Source: Chitinophaga polysaccharea
GTDB lineage: Bacteria > Bacteroidota > Bacteroidia > Chitinophagales > Chitinophagaceae
Length of the DNA stretch: 64,000 nucleotides
Direction: 5' to 3'
Assembly: GCF_902150045.1 (NCBI RefSeq)
Contig: NZ_CABFVU010000001.1
Coordinates: 1,860,001 to 1,924,000, forward strand
Of the stretch, positions 8,974 to 17,535 are shown in pieces. Positions within the stretch are counted from its first letter, which is position 1; each line of letters opens with the position of its first letter. The notes under the pieces are model-generated. The model saw nothing but the letters and a program-made list of their open reading frames with translations, was not told the DNA's origin and searched no databases. Both the position numbers and the translations under genes were made by a program.

Positions 8974-10503
8974 CTACTTAAACGCTTCCAGCCCTTTTGC
9001 AATACGCGAACGGGTTTCAGCTGCCCCCAGGGTGGCTACGATATCAAACACAGGAGGTCCGAATTTTCCACCGGTGAGCATAATGCGGAATGGCAGTTGT
9101 ACATCTCCCATTTTAAGGTTCTTTTCTGCTGCCAGGGCTTTGAACGCTGCCTCCAGCTCAGCTGCCGGTGCAGCAGATAACGACTCCAGCTGTTCAGACC
9201 AGGTTTGGAAAAACGCTTCTTTATCTGCGTTCCATTTAGGCTTTACGGCTGCTTCATCATAACTGCCCGGGCTTTGGAAGAAGAAAAATCCATGATCCCA
9301 TATTTCATTCACAAAATAGCAGCGTTCTTTAACAAGCCCTGCTACCGTGGCCACATAAGCGGGATCCGCTGTAATGCCTTTCTCTTCAAGTACCGGCTGA
9401 AATAAGGCAGCCAGGCTTTCATTGTCTTTGTGATGAATATACTGGTGGTTAAACCACTTCGCTTTTTCGAAATCGAATTTGGCGCCGGCCTTATGTACCC
9501 GTTCCAGGGAGAACTTTTGTATCAGTTCCTCCAGGGAAAATATTTCCTGTTCCGTACCATCATTCCAGCCAAGCATAGCCAGCATATTGATGAATGCCTC
9601 CGGCAGGAAACCGCGTTCACGGAAGCCTTTGGTCACTTCTTTGGTGTTGGGATCGGTCCAGTTCATGGCGTATACGGGGAAGCCTAAACGATCTCCGTCA
9701 CGTTTGCTGAGCTTGCCATTGCCATCCGGTTTCAGGATCAGTGGCAGATGGGCCCATTGCGGCATATCCGCTTCCCAACCCAGGAACTTCCACAGCAACA
9801 GGTGTACCGGCGCCGATGGCAGCCACTCTTCGCCGCGGAAAGCGTGGGTTATTTTCATGAGGTAATCGTCTACCACCACTGCAAGGTGATAGGTAGGCAT
9901 ACCATCTGCTTTCAGCAAAACTTTATCATCTACCTGCGAAGTATGAAAGGTCACTTCTCCCCGAACCAGGTCGGTAAAAGTAATTTCCTCATTGGCAGGC
10001 ATGTTTATACGGATCACATGCGCTGTATTTTTCGCCAGCAGGTCCTGTACTTCCGCATCAGGAAGCGTAAGGGAATTACGCATTTTTTCCCTCACTATGT
10101 GGTTGTATTGGGGAGATGGATTCTCCGGCGTTTTCAGGCGCTCGCGCATACTCTCCAGTTCTTCCGGGGTATCGAAAGCGTAATACGCATGCCCTGCTTT
10201 TACCAGCTGCTCCGCATATTGACGGTACAGCTGCTTCCGCTCACTTTGACGGTAAGGAGCATACGGACCGCCTGCTTCCGGGCTTTCGTCGGGAGTAAGG
10301 CCGCACCAGCGCAAACATTCATTAATATACTCTTCCGCCCCGGGAACATAGCGGGTCTGGTCTGTATCTTCTATACGCAGTATAAAATCGCCTTTATGCT
10401 GCTTCGCAAATAAATAGTTGAACAATACAGTGCGCACACCTCCAAGATGTAAGCCACCAGTAGGACTGGGCGCAAAACGCACTCTTACTTTTTTGTGATC
10501 CAT
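8974..10503 (-). CDS. gltX: Glutamyl-tRNA synthetase
   Basis: Charges tRNA-Glu with glutamate; the product feeds protein synthesis and, in many bacteria, haem synthesis. The 509-residue class I enzyme has the HIGH-type motif HLGG at 19-22 within APSPTGGLHLGGVRT and the KMSKS-type KLSKRDGD near 264-271. The C-terminal third is the helical anticodon-binding part. The ATG at 10503 is preferred over an in-frame TTG three codons upstream because a TAnnTTTG element lies only seven bases before it, which would make the mRNA nearly leaderless. Confidence 0.95.
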   Translation of the reverse strand: MDHKKVRVRFAPSPTGGLHLGGVRTVLFNYLFAKQHKGDFILRIEDTDQTRYVPGAEEYINECLRWCGLTPDESPEAGGPYAPYRQSERKQLYRQYAEQLVKAGHAYYAFDTPEELESMRERLKTPENPSPQYNHIVREKMRNSLTLPDAEVQDLLAKNTAHVIRINMPANEEITFTDLVRGEVTFHTSQVDDKVLLKADGMPTYHLAVVVDDYLMKITHAFRGEEWLPSAPVHLLLWKFLGWEADMPQWAHLPLILKPDGNGKLSKRDGDRLGFPVYAMNWTDPNTKEVTKGFRERGFLPEAFINMLAMLGWNDGTEQEIFSLEELIQKFSLERVHKAGAKFDFEKAKWFNHQYIHHKDNESLAALFQPVLEEKGITADPAYVATVAGLVKERCYFVNEIWDHGFFFFQSPGSYDEAAVKPKWNADKEAFFQTWSEQLESLSAAPAAELEAAFKALAAEKNLKMGDVQLPFRIMLTGGKFGPPVFDIVATLGAAETRSRIAKGLEAFK

Positions 10504-10509
10504 AGGCGG

Positions 10510-10517
10510 CAAAGATA
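10510..10517 (-). promoter_or_regulatory. Putative -7 promoter element for gltX
   Basis: The minus strand reads TATCTTTG, an exact TAnnTTTG match, ending seven bases before the gltX ATG. Transcription would start at or next to the start codon. Confidence 0.5.
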
Positions 10518-10652
10518 AGGATTTCGCTTTTAGCTGAAAGTGATTGTACCGGGAGATATGTGGAGATTAAAATTTTTTAATGCGAAGTTGTGCTAACAGA
10601 CATTAAGTATATTGCGGTATACTAAAGCTCATCGCTAAAAGCCAAAGGCTAT

Positions 10653-11276
10653 ATGTTCTATCTTACTAAAACTCCCGGCATCCTGAAAGCCTTATATAAA
10701 AGCTGTGTCTGGAATCTTTCCCCGGCAGGCAATAAGGTATATCTTACTTTTGATGATGGCCCACATCCCCAGGCTACTCCCTTTGTACTGGAGCAATTGG
10801 CAAAATTCAATGCCAAAGCCACTTTCTTCTGCATCGGGAAAAACGTACTGGAACATCCTGCTATTTACCAGCAGATCCTGGAAGCGGGTCATACCACCGG
10901 CAATCACACCCATAATCATCTGAACGGATGGAAAACCAGTACCGGGAAATATATTGAAAACGTGCTGGAAGCAGCGAAATATATTGCTTCACCATTGTTC
11001 AGGCCTCCCTATGGCAGGATCACGCCCTTCCAGATCAAACAGATCAGGGATAAGATCCCCGGCGCCCAAATTATTATGTGGGATATTCTCAGTGGTGATT
11101 TCGATACGCAGATCAACGGAGAGGCATGTGTACAAAACGTGGTATTCAAATTACAACCCGGGTCTATCGTCGTATTTCACGATAGCGCCAAGGCCTGGGA
11201 CCGGCTGGAATATGCGCTGCCACGGGTTTTGGAATATTGCAGGAAACAGAAACTTGAAGTAGCCGCCATCATGTAA
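10653..11276 (+). CDS. Polysaccharide deacetylase (NodB homology domain)
   Basis: A 207-residue carbohydrate esterase family 4 protein, just the NodB domain with a short N-terminal extension. The five-motif pattern is present: TFDDGP at 32-37 (catalytic and metal aspartates), HTHNH at 85-89 (metal histidines), RPPYG at 117-121, WDILSGDFD further on, and VVFHDS near the end. The family removes acetyl groups from N-acetylglucosamine polymers such as peptidoglycan or chitin oligomers. There is no convincing signal peptide, so location and substrate are uncertain. A long hairpin starts at its stop codon. Confidence 0.9.
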   Translation: MFYLTKTPGILKALYKSCVWNLSPAGNKVYLTFDDGPHPQATPFVLEQLAKFNAKATFFCIGKNVLEHPAIYQQILEAGHTTGNHTHNHLNGWKTSTGKYIENVLEAAKYIASPLFRPPYGRITPFQIKQIRDKIPGAQIIMWDILSGDFDTQINGEACVQNVVFKLQPGSIVVFHDSAKAWDRLEYALPRVLEYCRKQKLEVAAIM

Positions 11277-11316
11277 CAGCTGTTGCCGATCACAAACGGC
11301 ATCAGCAACAGCTGTT
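11275..11316. terminator. Bidirectional terminator between deacetylase and lipoprotein genes
   Basis: AACAGCTGTTGC and GCAACAGCTGTT form a perfect 12-pair stem, with an inner GCCG/CGGC stem in the loop. It lies between two converging genes whose stops are within 11 bases of it. Confidence 0.7.
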
Positions 11317-11326
11317 GCAGGTAGTT

Positions 11327-12238
11327 TTATAAGCTGATCTGTTTTGTTTTATCTCCTACGGTAATTGTAACAGGATCGGTACATTTACCATTCCCGTAAT
11401 CAACTACCCCTGTTACCTTATCAAATTCAACCTTCAGTTTTCCTTTCACGAAGTGCCCGCAGTCATATACTTTTACCAGTGGCACCTGTGTTGTAAAAGT
11501 AGCGGTAACACCGGTTACAGGGCCCTTCTCATAAGAAATGCCGGCATTGCCTTCCACCGCATATACATCATCAGAAGGATTCAGCAGAGGGCTTACCGGA
11601 TCAAACCCTGCTGTTTGTTTTATAGTTCTTTTGCTGGTATAGTTGATCACTACCGTATCGTTCAGCACTACTTTTCCCCCGGTTAATTCAGTGGTATACT
11701 GGATGCCGGCTGTTGAACTGTAGCTTACACCGCTGATCTTAAAGAGGCCTTCTATTAACTTCCCATTAAGCTTATAGTCTGCCGGTTCCACTGTAATGGT
11801 AGAAGCGGGGTCAAACAACGGGCCACTGAAAGTAACATTCAATTTACCACTGCGGTACACGCCATACCGGTCGAGGCAGGATTCGCCAAAGTCGATCAAC
11901 ACTTTTTTAGGCCATTGGTCGGGATTGGTGGCATCCAATAACTCTGCTACCGGGCAAGAAGTTGTTACAGTATTGGGCATCACATTATTCACACCGGCCT
12001 TGCGGGCTGTAAACAGTCCCTGGGTAACGGCTACTTCCGCCACTGTTTCAAAAAGCCCGCTGTACATAGCGCTGGCGGCGGCCTCGTGCTGCGCGGCAGC
12101 AATAGTGTTATTATCAGGCTGGTTATTCGGTGCGGTATCTGTGGTTACTTCCTTTTTACAGGCGAAAAAAATGGTGACAACCGCCACGCTGGCAATAGTC
12201 CATGCCAGCACACGATTTGTACTGAAATAGCTTTTCAT
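11327..12238 (-). CDS. Lipoprotein of unknown function
   Basis: A 303-residue predicted lipoprotein. A basic N-terminus and hydrophobic core (about 10-25) lead to FFACKKE, where the cysteine is the lipidation site. A low-complexity Thr/Asn/Pro linker follows, as in many Chitinophaga surface lipoproteins. The rest is beta-rich (for example GKLNVTFSGPLF, GKLKVEFDKVTG), with paired short strands that look like repeats of one beta unit. Three other cysteines (in TSCPVA, ESCLDR and YDCGHF) could form disulfides. I do not recognise a family. The neighbours are unrelated housekeeping genes. Confidence 0.65.
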   Translation of the reverse strand: MKSYFSTNRVLAWTIASVAVVTIFFACKKEVTTDTAPNNQPDNNTIAAAQHEAAASAMYSGLFETVAEVAVTQGLFTARKAGVNNVMPNTVTTSCPVAELLDATNPDQWPKKVLIDFGESCLDRYGVYRSGKLNVTFSGPLFDPASTITVEPADYKLNGKLIEGLFKISGVSYSSTAGIQYTTELTGGKVVLNDTVVINYTSKRTIKQTAGFDPVSPLLNPSDDVYAVEGNAGISYEKGPVTGVTATFTTQVPLVKVYDCGHFVKGKLKVEFDKVTGVVDYGNGKCTDPVTITVGDKTKQISL

Positions 12239-12275
12239 AGTTTAGGTTTTATTAGCAATTAGGTTTTCCGGTCTT

Positions 12276-12283
12276 TACCTTTG
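12276..12283 (+). promoter_or_regulatory. Putative -7 promoter element for tatD
   Basis: TACCTTTG matches TAnnTTTG and is followed by CAATAATAAAG. It implies a leader of about 50 bases before the tatD ATG at 12343. It lies between the divergent lipoprotein and tatD genes. Confidence 0.4.
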
Positions 12284-12342
12284 CAATAATAAAGATACCG
12301 TTTAAATATTAAAAAAATTACAAATTCAATAAAATAATTATT

Positions 12343-13113
12343 ATGCTTTGGATAGATACCCACACGCACCTTTATTCCGAAGAATTTGAGGCCGACCGGG
12401 AGGAGATGGTAGCGCGGGCCATAGCAGCAGGGGTAGATAAACTGTTTTTGCCGAATATAGATGAAAGCTCTGTTGATGGGATGCTGGCGCTGGAAGCAAA
12501 GCACCCGGATCATATTTACGCCATGATGGGCATACATCCCTGTTATGTAAAAGAAGCCGTGGATGAGCAGCTTGACCTGGTAAGGGCCTGGTTACAGCAA
12601 CGGCCGTTCAGCGCCATCGGTGAAATAGGGCTGGACTTCTACTGGGATAAATCCCTGTTAATCCAGCAATACAAAGCTTTCCAGGAGCAGCTGATATTGT
12701 CGAGGGAGTACAACCTCCCGGTATCCATTCACAGCCGGGAAGCCACACGGGAATGCATCAACGAAGTAAAAGCATTACAGGATGGCCGCCTGAGCGGGGT
12801 ATTCCACTGCTTCTCCGGAACCCTGGATGAGGCAAAGGAAATCATCGACCTGGGCTTTTACCTCGGTATAGGCGGTGTGGTTACTTTCAAGAAATCAGGT
12901 TTGGACAAACTGCTGGAAGAAATTGACCTGGCGCATATCGTAATGGAAACAGATGCACCTTACCTGGCGCCGGTTCCTTATCGCGGAAAACGTAATGAAA
13001 GCGCCTACCTCCCGCTGGCAGGAGAAAAGGTGGCAGATATAAAAAATCTAAAAATAGCAGACGTTGCAGCTATAACAAGCAGCAATGCCCGGAAATTATT
13101 CAAAATGCTCTAA
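12343..13113 (+). CDS. TatD-family metal-dependent hydrolase
   Basis: A 256-residue TIM-barrel metallohydrolase with every TatD signature. Metal ligands are His7 and His9 in DTHTHLY, Glu94 in GEIGLDFYW, His130 in SIHSRE, His155 in FHCFSG and Asp203 in METDAPYL. The family contains Mg-dependent 3'-5' DNases and RNases (TatD, YcfH, YabD) linked to DNA repair and RNA quality control, probably cytoplasmic. The paralogue cannot be fixed from sequence alone. The asparaginase gene starts 41 bases downstream behind its own promoter-like element. Confidence 0.92.
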   Translation: MLWIDTHTHLYSEEFEADREEMVARAIAAGVDKLFLPNIDESSVDGMLALEAKHPDHIYAMMGIHPCYVKEAVDEQLDLVRAWLQQRPFSAIGEIGLDFYWDKSLLIQQYKAFQEQLILSREYNLPVSIHSREATRECINEVKALQDGRLSGVFHCFSGTLDEAKEIIDLGFYLGIGGVVTFKKSGLDKLLEEIDLAHIVMETDAPYLAPVPYRGKRNESAYLPLAGEKVADIKNLKIADVAAITSSNARKLFKML

Positions 13114-13125
13114 CTGTTTAGTGAA

Positions 13126-13133
13126 TACCTTTG
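13126..13133 (+). promoter_or_regulatory. Putative -7 promoter element for the asparaginase gene
   Basis: TACCTTTG, an exact TAnnTTTG match, lies seven bases before an ATG at 13140 and 22 before the ATG at 13155. Transcription probably starts near 13140. Confidence 0.5.
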
Positions 13134-13154
13134 CAGGCAATGGCTACTAGCACA

Positions 13155-14192
13155 ATGAGTAAAATTCTGATAATTTACACGGGCGGTACTGTAGGTATGA
13201 TCTATGACGATAAAACCAAAGCACTGCGCCCGATCGGCTTCAACGAGATAAGAAATAATTTACCGGAACTATACCGGATGGGCATTGATTTTTATGTATA
13301 CGCATTTAATCCGCCTATCGATTCATCAGACATGCAGCCGGAGATATGGGTGGAACTGGCCAGTATTATTGAAGACCGCTACGACCGTTACGATGGCTTT
13401 GTAATTCTTCATGGGTCGGACACCATGGCTTTCACAGCCTCCGCCCTGAGCTTTATGCTGGAAAACCTCTCCAAACCCGTTATTCTCACCGGCTCCCAGC
13501 TTCCCATCGGGAAAATACGTACGGACGCCAAAGAGAACATTATTACAGCAATGGAAATAGCCTGCAGCAGGCATAACGGCACCACTGTTTCTATGGTACC
13601 GGAAGTATGTATTTACTTCGACTTTTCCCTGTTCAGAGGCAACCGTTCAAAAAAATATAATGCGGAAAAGTTCGAGGCCTTTTACACAATGAACTACCCG
13701 CAACTTGCAGAAGCAGGCATTGATATCAAGTTCAAACACCAGTTTATTTTACCCCCACCCACACAACCATTAAAGGTGCATAAAGAACTGGAAACAAATA
13801 TTACCGTCTTAAAGTTATTCCCAGGTATTACCAGGAGGGCAGTGGAAGCTATACTAAGCGTATCCGGCTTAAAAGGCGTAATCATGGAAACCTTTGGCAG
13901 TGGTAATACCAACACACAACCCTGGTTTATAGAGAGCATTAAAAAAGTGATCGACAACGGCGCTATTATAGTAGATATCACTCAATGTGACGGTGGATCT
14001 GTGGAGCTGGGGAAATATGAAACCAGCCAGCACCTGGTGGAAATTGGTGTGGTGAGCGGTCATGATATGACCTTTGAAGCAGCAGTGACCAAACTGATGT
14101 TTGTACTGGGCCAGGGGCTTTCTGTCAGCGATGCCAAAAAAATGCTGGAAACATCTCTGCGGGGCGAACTTACACCGATTGAAGTATATTAA
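13155..14192 (+). CDS. ansA: Type I (cytoplasmic) L-asparaginase
   Basis: Hydrolyses L-asparagine to aspartate and ammonia. The 345-residue protein matches the type I family. TGGT at 9-12 holds the nucleophilic threonine, and HGSDT at 86-90 holds the second Thr-Asp catalytic pair. There is no signal peptide, consistent with the cytoplasmic AnsA rather than the periplasmic type II enzyme. The start could also be the in-frame ATG at 13140 (adding MATST). The 13155 start fits the family's N-terminus better; a leaderless message from 13140 is possible. Confidence 0.9.
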   Translation: MSKILIIYTGGTVGMIYDDKTKALRPIGFNEIRNNLPELYRMGIDFYVYAFNPPIDSSDMQPEIWVELASIIEDRYDRYDGFVILHGSDTMAFTASALSFMLENLSKPVILTGSQLPIGKIRTDAKENIITAMEIACSRHNGTTVSMVPEVCIYFDFSLFRGNRSKKYNAEKFEAFYTMNYPQLAEAGIDIKFKHQFILPPPTQPLKVHKELETNITVLKLFPGITRRAVEAILSVSGLKGVIMETFGSGNTNTQPWFIESIKKVIDNGAIIVDITQCDGGSVELGKYETSQHLVEIGVVSGHDMTFEAAVTKLMFVLGQGLSVSDAKKMLETSLRGELTPIEVY

Positions 14193-14337
14193 ATATCTTA
14201 TTCAAGGAAGCATTTAGAAGCGGGAAGTACATTCAATTATACATCCTACTTTTTTTTATTTTGAATATTTAAAGTAAATTTAAATATCACCAAACACTTA
14301 TTCCCCAATTTCTATTCACCACAAAAATTATTATTCT

Positions 14338-15030
14338 ATGGGAGTTTCGTTATCACAAAAATGCATTGCTGAATTCTTTGGCACTTTTGTGCTCGTATTT
14401 ATGGGTTGTGGAAGTGCCGTTTTAGCAGGCAGTCATGTTGGATTTCTTGGTATCTCTTTTTCATTTGGTTTATCGGTGGTTACAATGGCCTACGCAATAG
14501 GTCATATTTCCGGATGTCATTTAAACCCAGCTATTACCATTTCCCTGTGGTCTACAGGCAAAATATCCGGCAAAGATGCAGGCGGGTATATTGTTGCACA
14601 GATCATTGGTGGTATTGTAGCTGCAGCGCTCCTGTATTTTATTGCACAGGGTAAAGCAGATTACAGTATTGCGGCGAACGGTCTTGGCGCCAACGGAGTA
14701 GAAGATGGCTCACCGGATCATTATTCCCTCATCAGCGGCCTGGTGGCGGAAATCACCCTGACCGCCATATTCCTTGTAGTAGTGCATGGCAGCACCAGTA
14801 AAAACAACGGCAACACAGCGTTTGCCGGACTGGCAATCGGGCTTTGCCTGACCATGATCCACATTGTAGGCATCCCGGTTACAGGGGTTTCTGTGAATCC
14901 TGCCAGGAGCATCGGGCCAGCCCTGTTTGTTGGTGGTGCCGCTATTTCCCATCTCTGGGTATTTATTGTAGGACCCATTGTAGGCGGCCTTTTAGGCGGG
15001 GGTATATGGAAGCTCTACGATAAGAATTAA
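14338..15030 (+). CDS. aqpZ: Aquaporin Z
   Basis: An inner-membrane water channel of 230 residues with six membrane spans. The two NPA boxes that meet in the pore are HLNPAIT (NPA at 63-65) and SVNPARS (NPA near 186-188). The arginine after the second box is the usual selectivity-filter residue. The loop around PDHYSLISGL and the overall length are AqpZ-like, favouring water over glycerol (GlpF-type channels carry a longer loop and NPARD). It stands alone, 145 AT-rich bases after the asparaginase gene and immediately before a tRNA gene. Confidence 0.93.
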   Translation: MGVSLSQKCIAEFFGTFVLVFMGCGSAVLAGSHVGFLGISFSFGLSVVTMAYAIGHISGCHLNPAITISLWSTGKISGKDAGGYIVAQIIGGIVAAALLYFIAQGKADYSIAANGLGANGVEDGSPDHYSLISGLVAEITLTAIFLVVVHGSTSKNNGNTAFAGLAIGLCLTMIHIVGIPVTGVSVNPARSIGPALFVGGAAISHLWVFIVGPIVGGLLGGGIWKLYDKN

Positions 15031-15037
15031 ACTTTTT

Positions 15038-15067
15038 TTTGAAATATAAAGTAAAGGATTATCTTTG
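15038..15067 (+). promoter_or_regulatory. Promoter of the tRNA-Ser gene
   Basis: TTTG at 15038-15041 and TATCTTTG at 15060-15067 are separated by 18 bases. This fits the two-part Bacteroidota promoter consensus (TTTG, spacer, TAnnTTTG) well. It predicts a transcript starting near 15074, before the mature tRNA. Confidence 0.65.
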
Positions 15068-15119
15068 CAACCCTGAATTGGAAAATCAACCCTTCCGTTT
15101 GTTCAGGAAAGATAATCAC

Positions 15120-15206
15120 GGAGAAGTGCAGGAGTGGTTGAACTGGCACGCCTGGAAAGTGTGTATAGGTGAAAGCCTATCAAGGGTTCGAATCCCTTCT
15201 TCTCCG
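15120..15206 (+). tRNA. tRNA-Ser (anticodon GGA)
   Basis: The acceptor strands GGAGAAG (15120-15126) and CTTCTCC (15199-15205) pair perfectly, with G15206 as discriminator. The anticodon loop CTGGAAA carries GGA at 15154-15156, reading UCC and UCU serine codons. A long variable arm, typical of class II tRNAs, lies between the anticodon arm and the T arm (AGGG-TTCGAAT-CCCT). The 3' CCA end is not encoded. A strong promoter and terminator bracket the gene. Confidence 0.96.
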
Positions 15207-15221
15207 CAAGCTTTAAAGATG

Positions 15222-15246
15222 CCCGCTCATTGAGCGGGTTTTTCTT
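15222..15246 (+). terminator. Rho-independent terminator after tRNA-Ser
   Basis: CCCGCTC, loop ATT, GAGCGGG, then a T-rich run (TTTTTCTTTT). It lies 15 bases after the tRNA discriminator base. Confidence 0.88.
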
Positions 15247-15357
15247 TTAAGGGCTTCATCAAAAAACCTTTCACACCATCCTTCCAGCCAAAAAATCTCC
15301 AATAGTATTACTTAATATTATTTATTATTGTAATCCTGATACCTAAAAACTGATTTA

Positions 15358-17094
15358 ATGAAAGTTGTTTCCCTGGCGCTAACTTTAGCAATGCTCTGCA
15401 CAACCACCTATGCACAAAAAACAACCATCAAATGGGGAGAAGAATTTAACCTTAAAAAAGGTAGTTCAGATCTGAGAGTTGTACTGGCAGATAAAAACAG
15501 TGCTTTTTTGCAGGAAAGCCACCCTGCAATGAAAAGCTATTTTGTAGTTGGCGCAACGCTAAGGGAATCAGCTTCACTCGTTAAGGTGGATAAAAATCTA
15601 TCGGAAGTTTTCCGCAACGACTTCAACAAAGAATTAAGGGGCAAAGAATTCGTTCAGTTCTTTAGCTGTGAAGACAAGTTGTTCTTGATTTCTTCCGACT
15701 ATAGTAAACGCGACAAAACCTTATCCCTTTACGCTTCAGCGGTAGATAAGAACTCCGGGGAACTTACAGGAGAATGGAGGGAAGTAGCCAGCTATCAGAA
15801 AGAAGAAAAAGCTGATGATATTAATTTCAGGATCACTTACAATACAGACAGCACGAAAATGATCATTGTTAGCAGTATTGAGGGGAAAGAAAGAAATGAA
15901 TACAGGTTCCAGGAGCTTAATAAAAATCTTAAAGCTACGGCCAACCCTTTTACTATTTCAAATGAATTTGAATCTAAAAAATATCAGCTGGAAGATGTAT
16001 TGTATACCAATGAACAAAAGGTTATACTTGTAGGACGCATGTACGAATATGAAGAAGGTAAAAAGAAAAAGGAGAAATTCCTTGATTTTATGAATTACAA
16101 TATTCGTATTTACGATGAAAAAGGTAAACAACGGTCAGAAATAAATACCAGTATTAATGGGAAATGGCTGATCAGTACAAAATTAGTACAGGAGAAAAAC
16201 AATGACCTGGTTCTTGCAGCATTTTACAGTAATGAAAAAAAAGGCAAAACCATCGATGGAATGCTGGTACAAAGAATTAACGTTGCAAACGGAACTGTAA
16301 TATCCACAAGTGATAAACCTATCAATAATTCCTTTTTATCTGCCAATGTAGACAACACAGATAATGATACCGACGATGATAAGGATGAAAGTAAAGAAGA
16401 AAAAAAACTAAGGGAAAGTATAAGTAAACTGAAGGATGAAGGAGAAGGATTTTCAAAATACATGCAATTCAGGAATATCTTTTATACGGCAGACAATGGT
16501 CTTATTATCCTGGCGGAATACTTCCATCATTTCATTACAACCAGTCAGAGCTATAGCGCAGGCGCCAACGGCACACCCGGCCAGTGGACCAGTACTACCA
16601 ATTATAATTATATATCCGGCGATCTCATGATGTGCAAAGTAGATGCCGCCGGCAATATTGCATGGCTCCGGATCATACCTAAAAAACAACGCGAGGTGAT
16701 TCAATCTTCAGGCAGAATCTATGGTAGTGGGTTCCAATATACTCCCAGCTATTTTATGGCCGGAAACAGACCGTTTTATTCAGGGTTTGGCGCTATTCAA
16801 ACAGGCAATACTATCCAGATCATATTTAACGATAATACAAAAAACGCGAACATCATCCAGGCCGGTCAGAAAGCAAAAGCAATTAACCGCTTTGCAAAAT
16901 CGGACTGCTTTGTTTTAAATGTAAATGAACTCACCGGTGAGCTCAACAGAAAACTATTTTTCACCAATAGCGATGTGCCTACAGCTATGCCACGGTTAGG
17001 AGTAGTATTTGGAAATGATATGTATATGGTTGGGAAAACGGACAGAATATTTGGCAAGTCAAAAGTTGCCCTGGCTAAGATTACGGTAAAGTAG
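15358..17094 (+). CDS. Secreted protein of unknown function (578 aa)
   Basis: A signal peptide (MKVVSLALTLAMLCTTTYAQ) precedes about 560 residues of repeated beta-strand pairs such as FLISSDYS, KMIIVSSIEG, KVILVGRMY and LVLAAFYS. The spacing suggests a beta-propeller, but I cannot assign a family. A very charged stretch rich in Asp, Glu and Lys (about 335-365) splits the protein and is probably a flexible surface loop. The protein is probably periplasmic or outer-membrane attached. It is a lone transcription unit after the tRNA terminator. Base composition is more AT-rich than that of neighbours such as glnS. Confidence 0.7.
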   Translation: MKVVSLALTLAMLCTTTYAQKTTIKWGEEFNLKKGSSDLRVVLADKNSAFLQESHPAMKSYFVVGATLRESASLVKVDKNLSEVFRNDFNKELRGKEFVQFFSCEDKLFLISSDYSKRDKTLSLYASAVDKNSGELTGEWREVASYQKEEKADDINFRITYNTDSTKMIIVSSIEGKERNEYRFQELNKNLKATANPFTISNEFESKKYQLEDVLYTNEQKVILVGRMYEYEEGKKKKEKFLDFMNYNIRIYDEKGKQRSEINTSINGKWLISTKLVQEKNNDLVLAAFYSNEKKGKTIDGMLVQRINVANGTVISTSDKPINNSFLSANVDNTDNDTDDDKDESKEEKKLRESISKLKDEGEGFSKYMQFRNIFYTADNGLIILAEYFHHFITTSQSYSAGANGTPGQWTSTTNYNYISGDLMMCKVDAAGNIAWLRIIPKKQREVIQSSGRIYGSGFQYTPSYFMAGNRPFYSGFGAIQTGNTIQIIFNDNTKNANIIQAGQKAKAINRFAKSDCFVLNVNELTGELNRKLFFTNSDVPTAMPRLGVVFGNDMYMVGKTDRIFGKSKVALAKITVK

Positions 17095-17119
17095 CGCACA
17101 TCGCCCGCTATCTCCAATT

Positions 17120-17425
17120 TCAGATATACTTCGACAAAATAACCCTGTCTATATAAAATGTCCCGAAAGGAATAAAACATGCCAGCAATACCTTCCAGGT
17201 TGTGGTACGGAACTTCCACCTGTAGGCAATTCCAACGCTCATGGTATTTAACACAAAGAGCAGGAATAATATTCCATGTGCAGGTCCCATCGCCTTCACC
17301 AGCGAAGGATCATGATATACATATTTCAGGGGCACCGCTATACCAACCAGTACCAGCAGGGAAATTCCTTCTAAAAAGGCTATCAGCCGCAATCTTCCAA
17401 CTTGTGTATTAAAAAACTTCAGCAT
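17120..17425 (-). CDS. DUF3817 family small membrane protein
   Basis: A 101-residue inner-membrane protein with three predicted spans. The conserved DUF3817 elements are LRLIAFLEGISLLVL near the start, KAMGPAHGILFLLFV in the middle, and FIPFGTFYIDRVI near the C-terminus. The family is widespread, sometimes annotated YdzA-like, and its function is unknown. It converges with the secreted-protein gene, leaving 25 bases between stops, and lies just downstream of the AraC regulator gene on the same strand. Confidence 0.88.
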   Translation of the reverse strand: MLKFFNTQVGRLRLIAFLEGISLLVLVGIAVPLKYVYHDPSLVKAMGPAHGILFLLFVLNTMSVGIAYRWKFRTTTWKVLLACFIPFGTFYIDRVILSKYI

Positions 17426-17535
17426 AGTTAATCGATCTTATAAAAGCTTCATACCGCTTTCCATGGGAACAACGAATACATGTCCGCAAAGCTCTGTTTA
17501 AAAGCTTCCGGCTGTTAGGACCAATATGGGTGATT

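Noticed and set aside
15039..15233. Short plus-strand frame spanning the tRNA-Ser gene
   Set aside because: It runs through promoter, tRNA and terminator; the tRNA explains the sequence.
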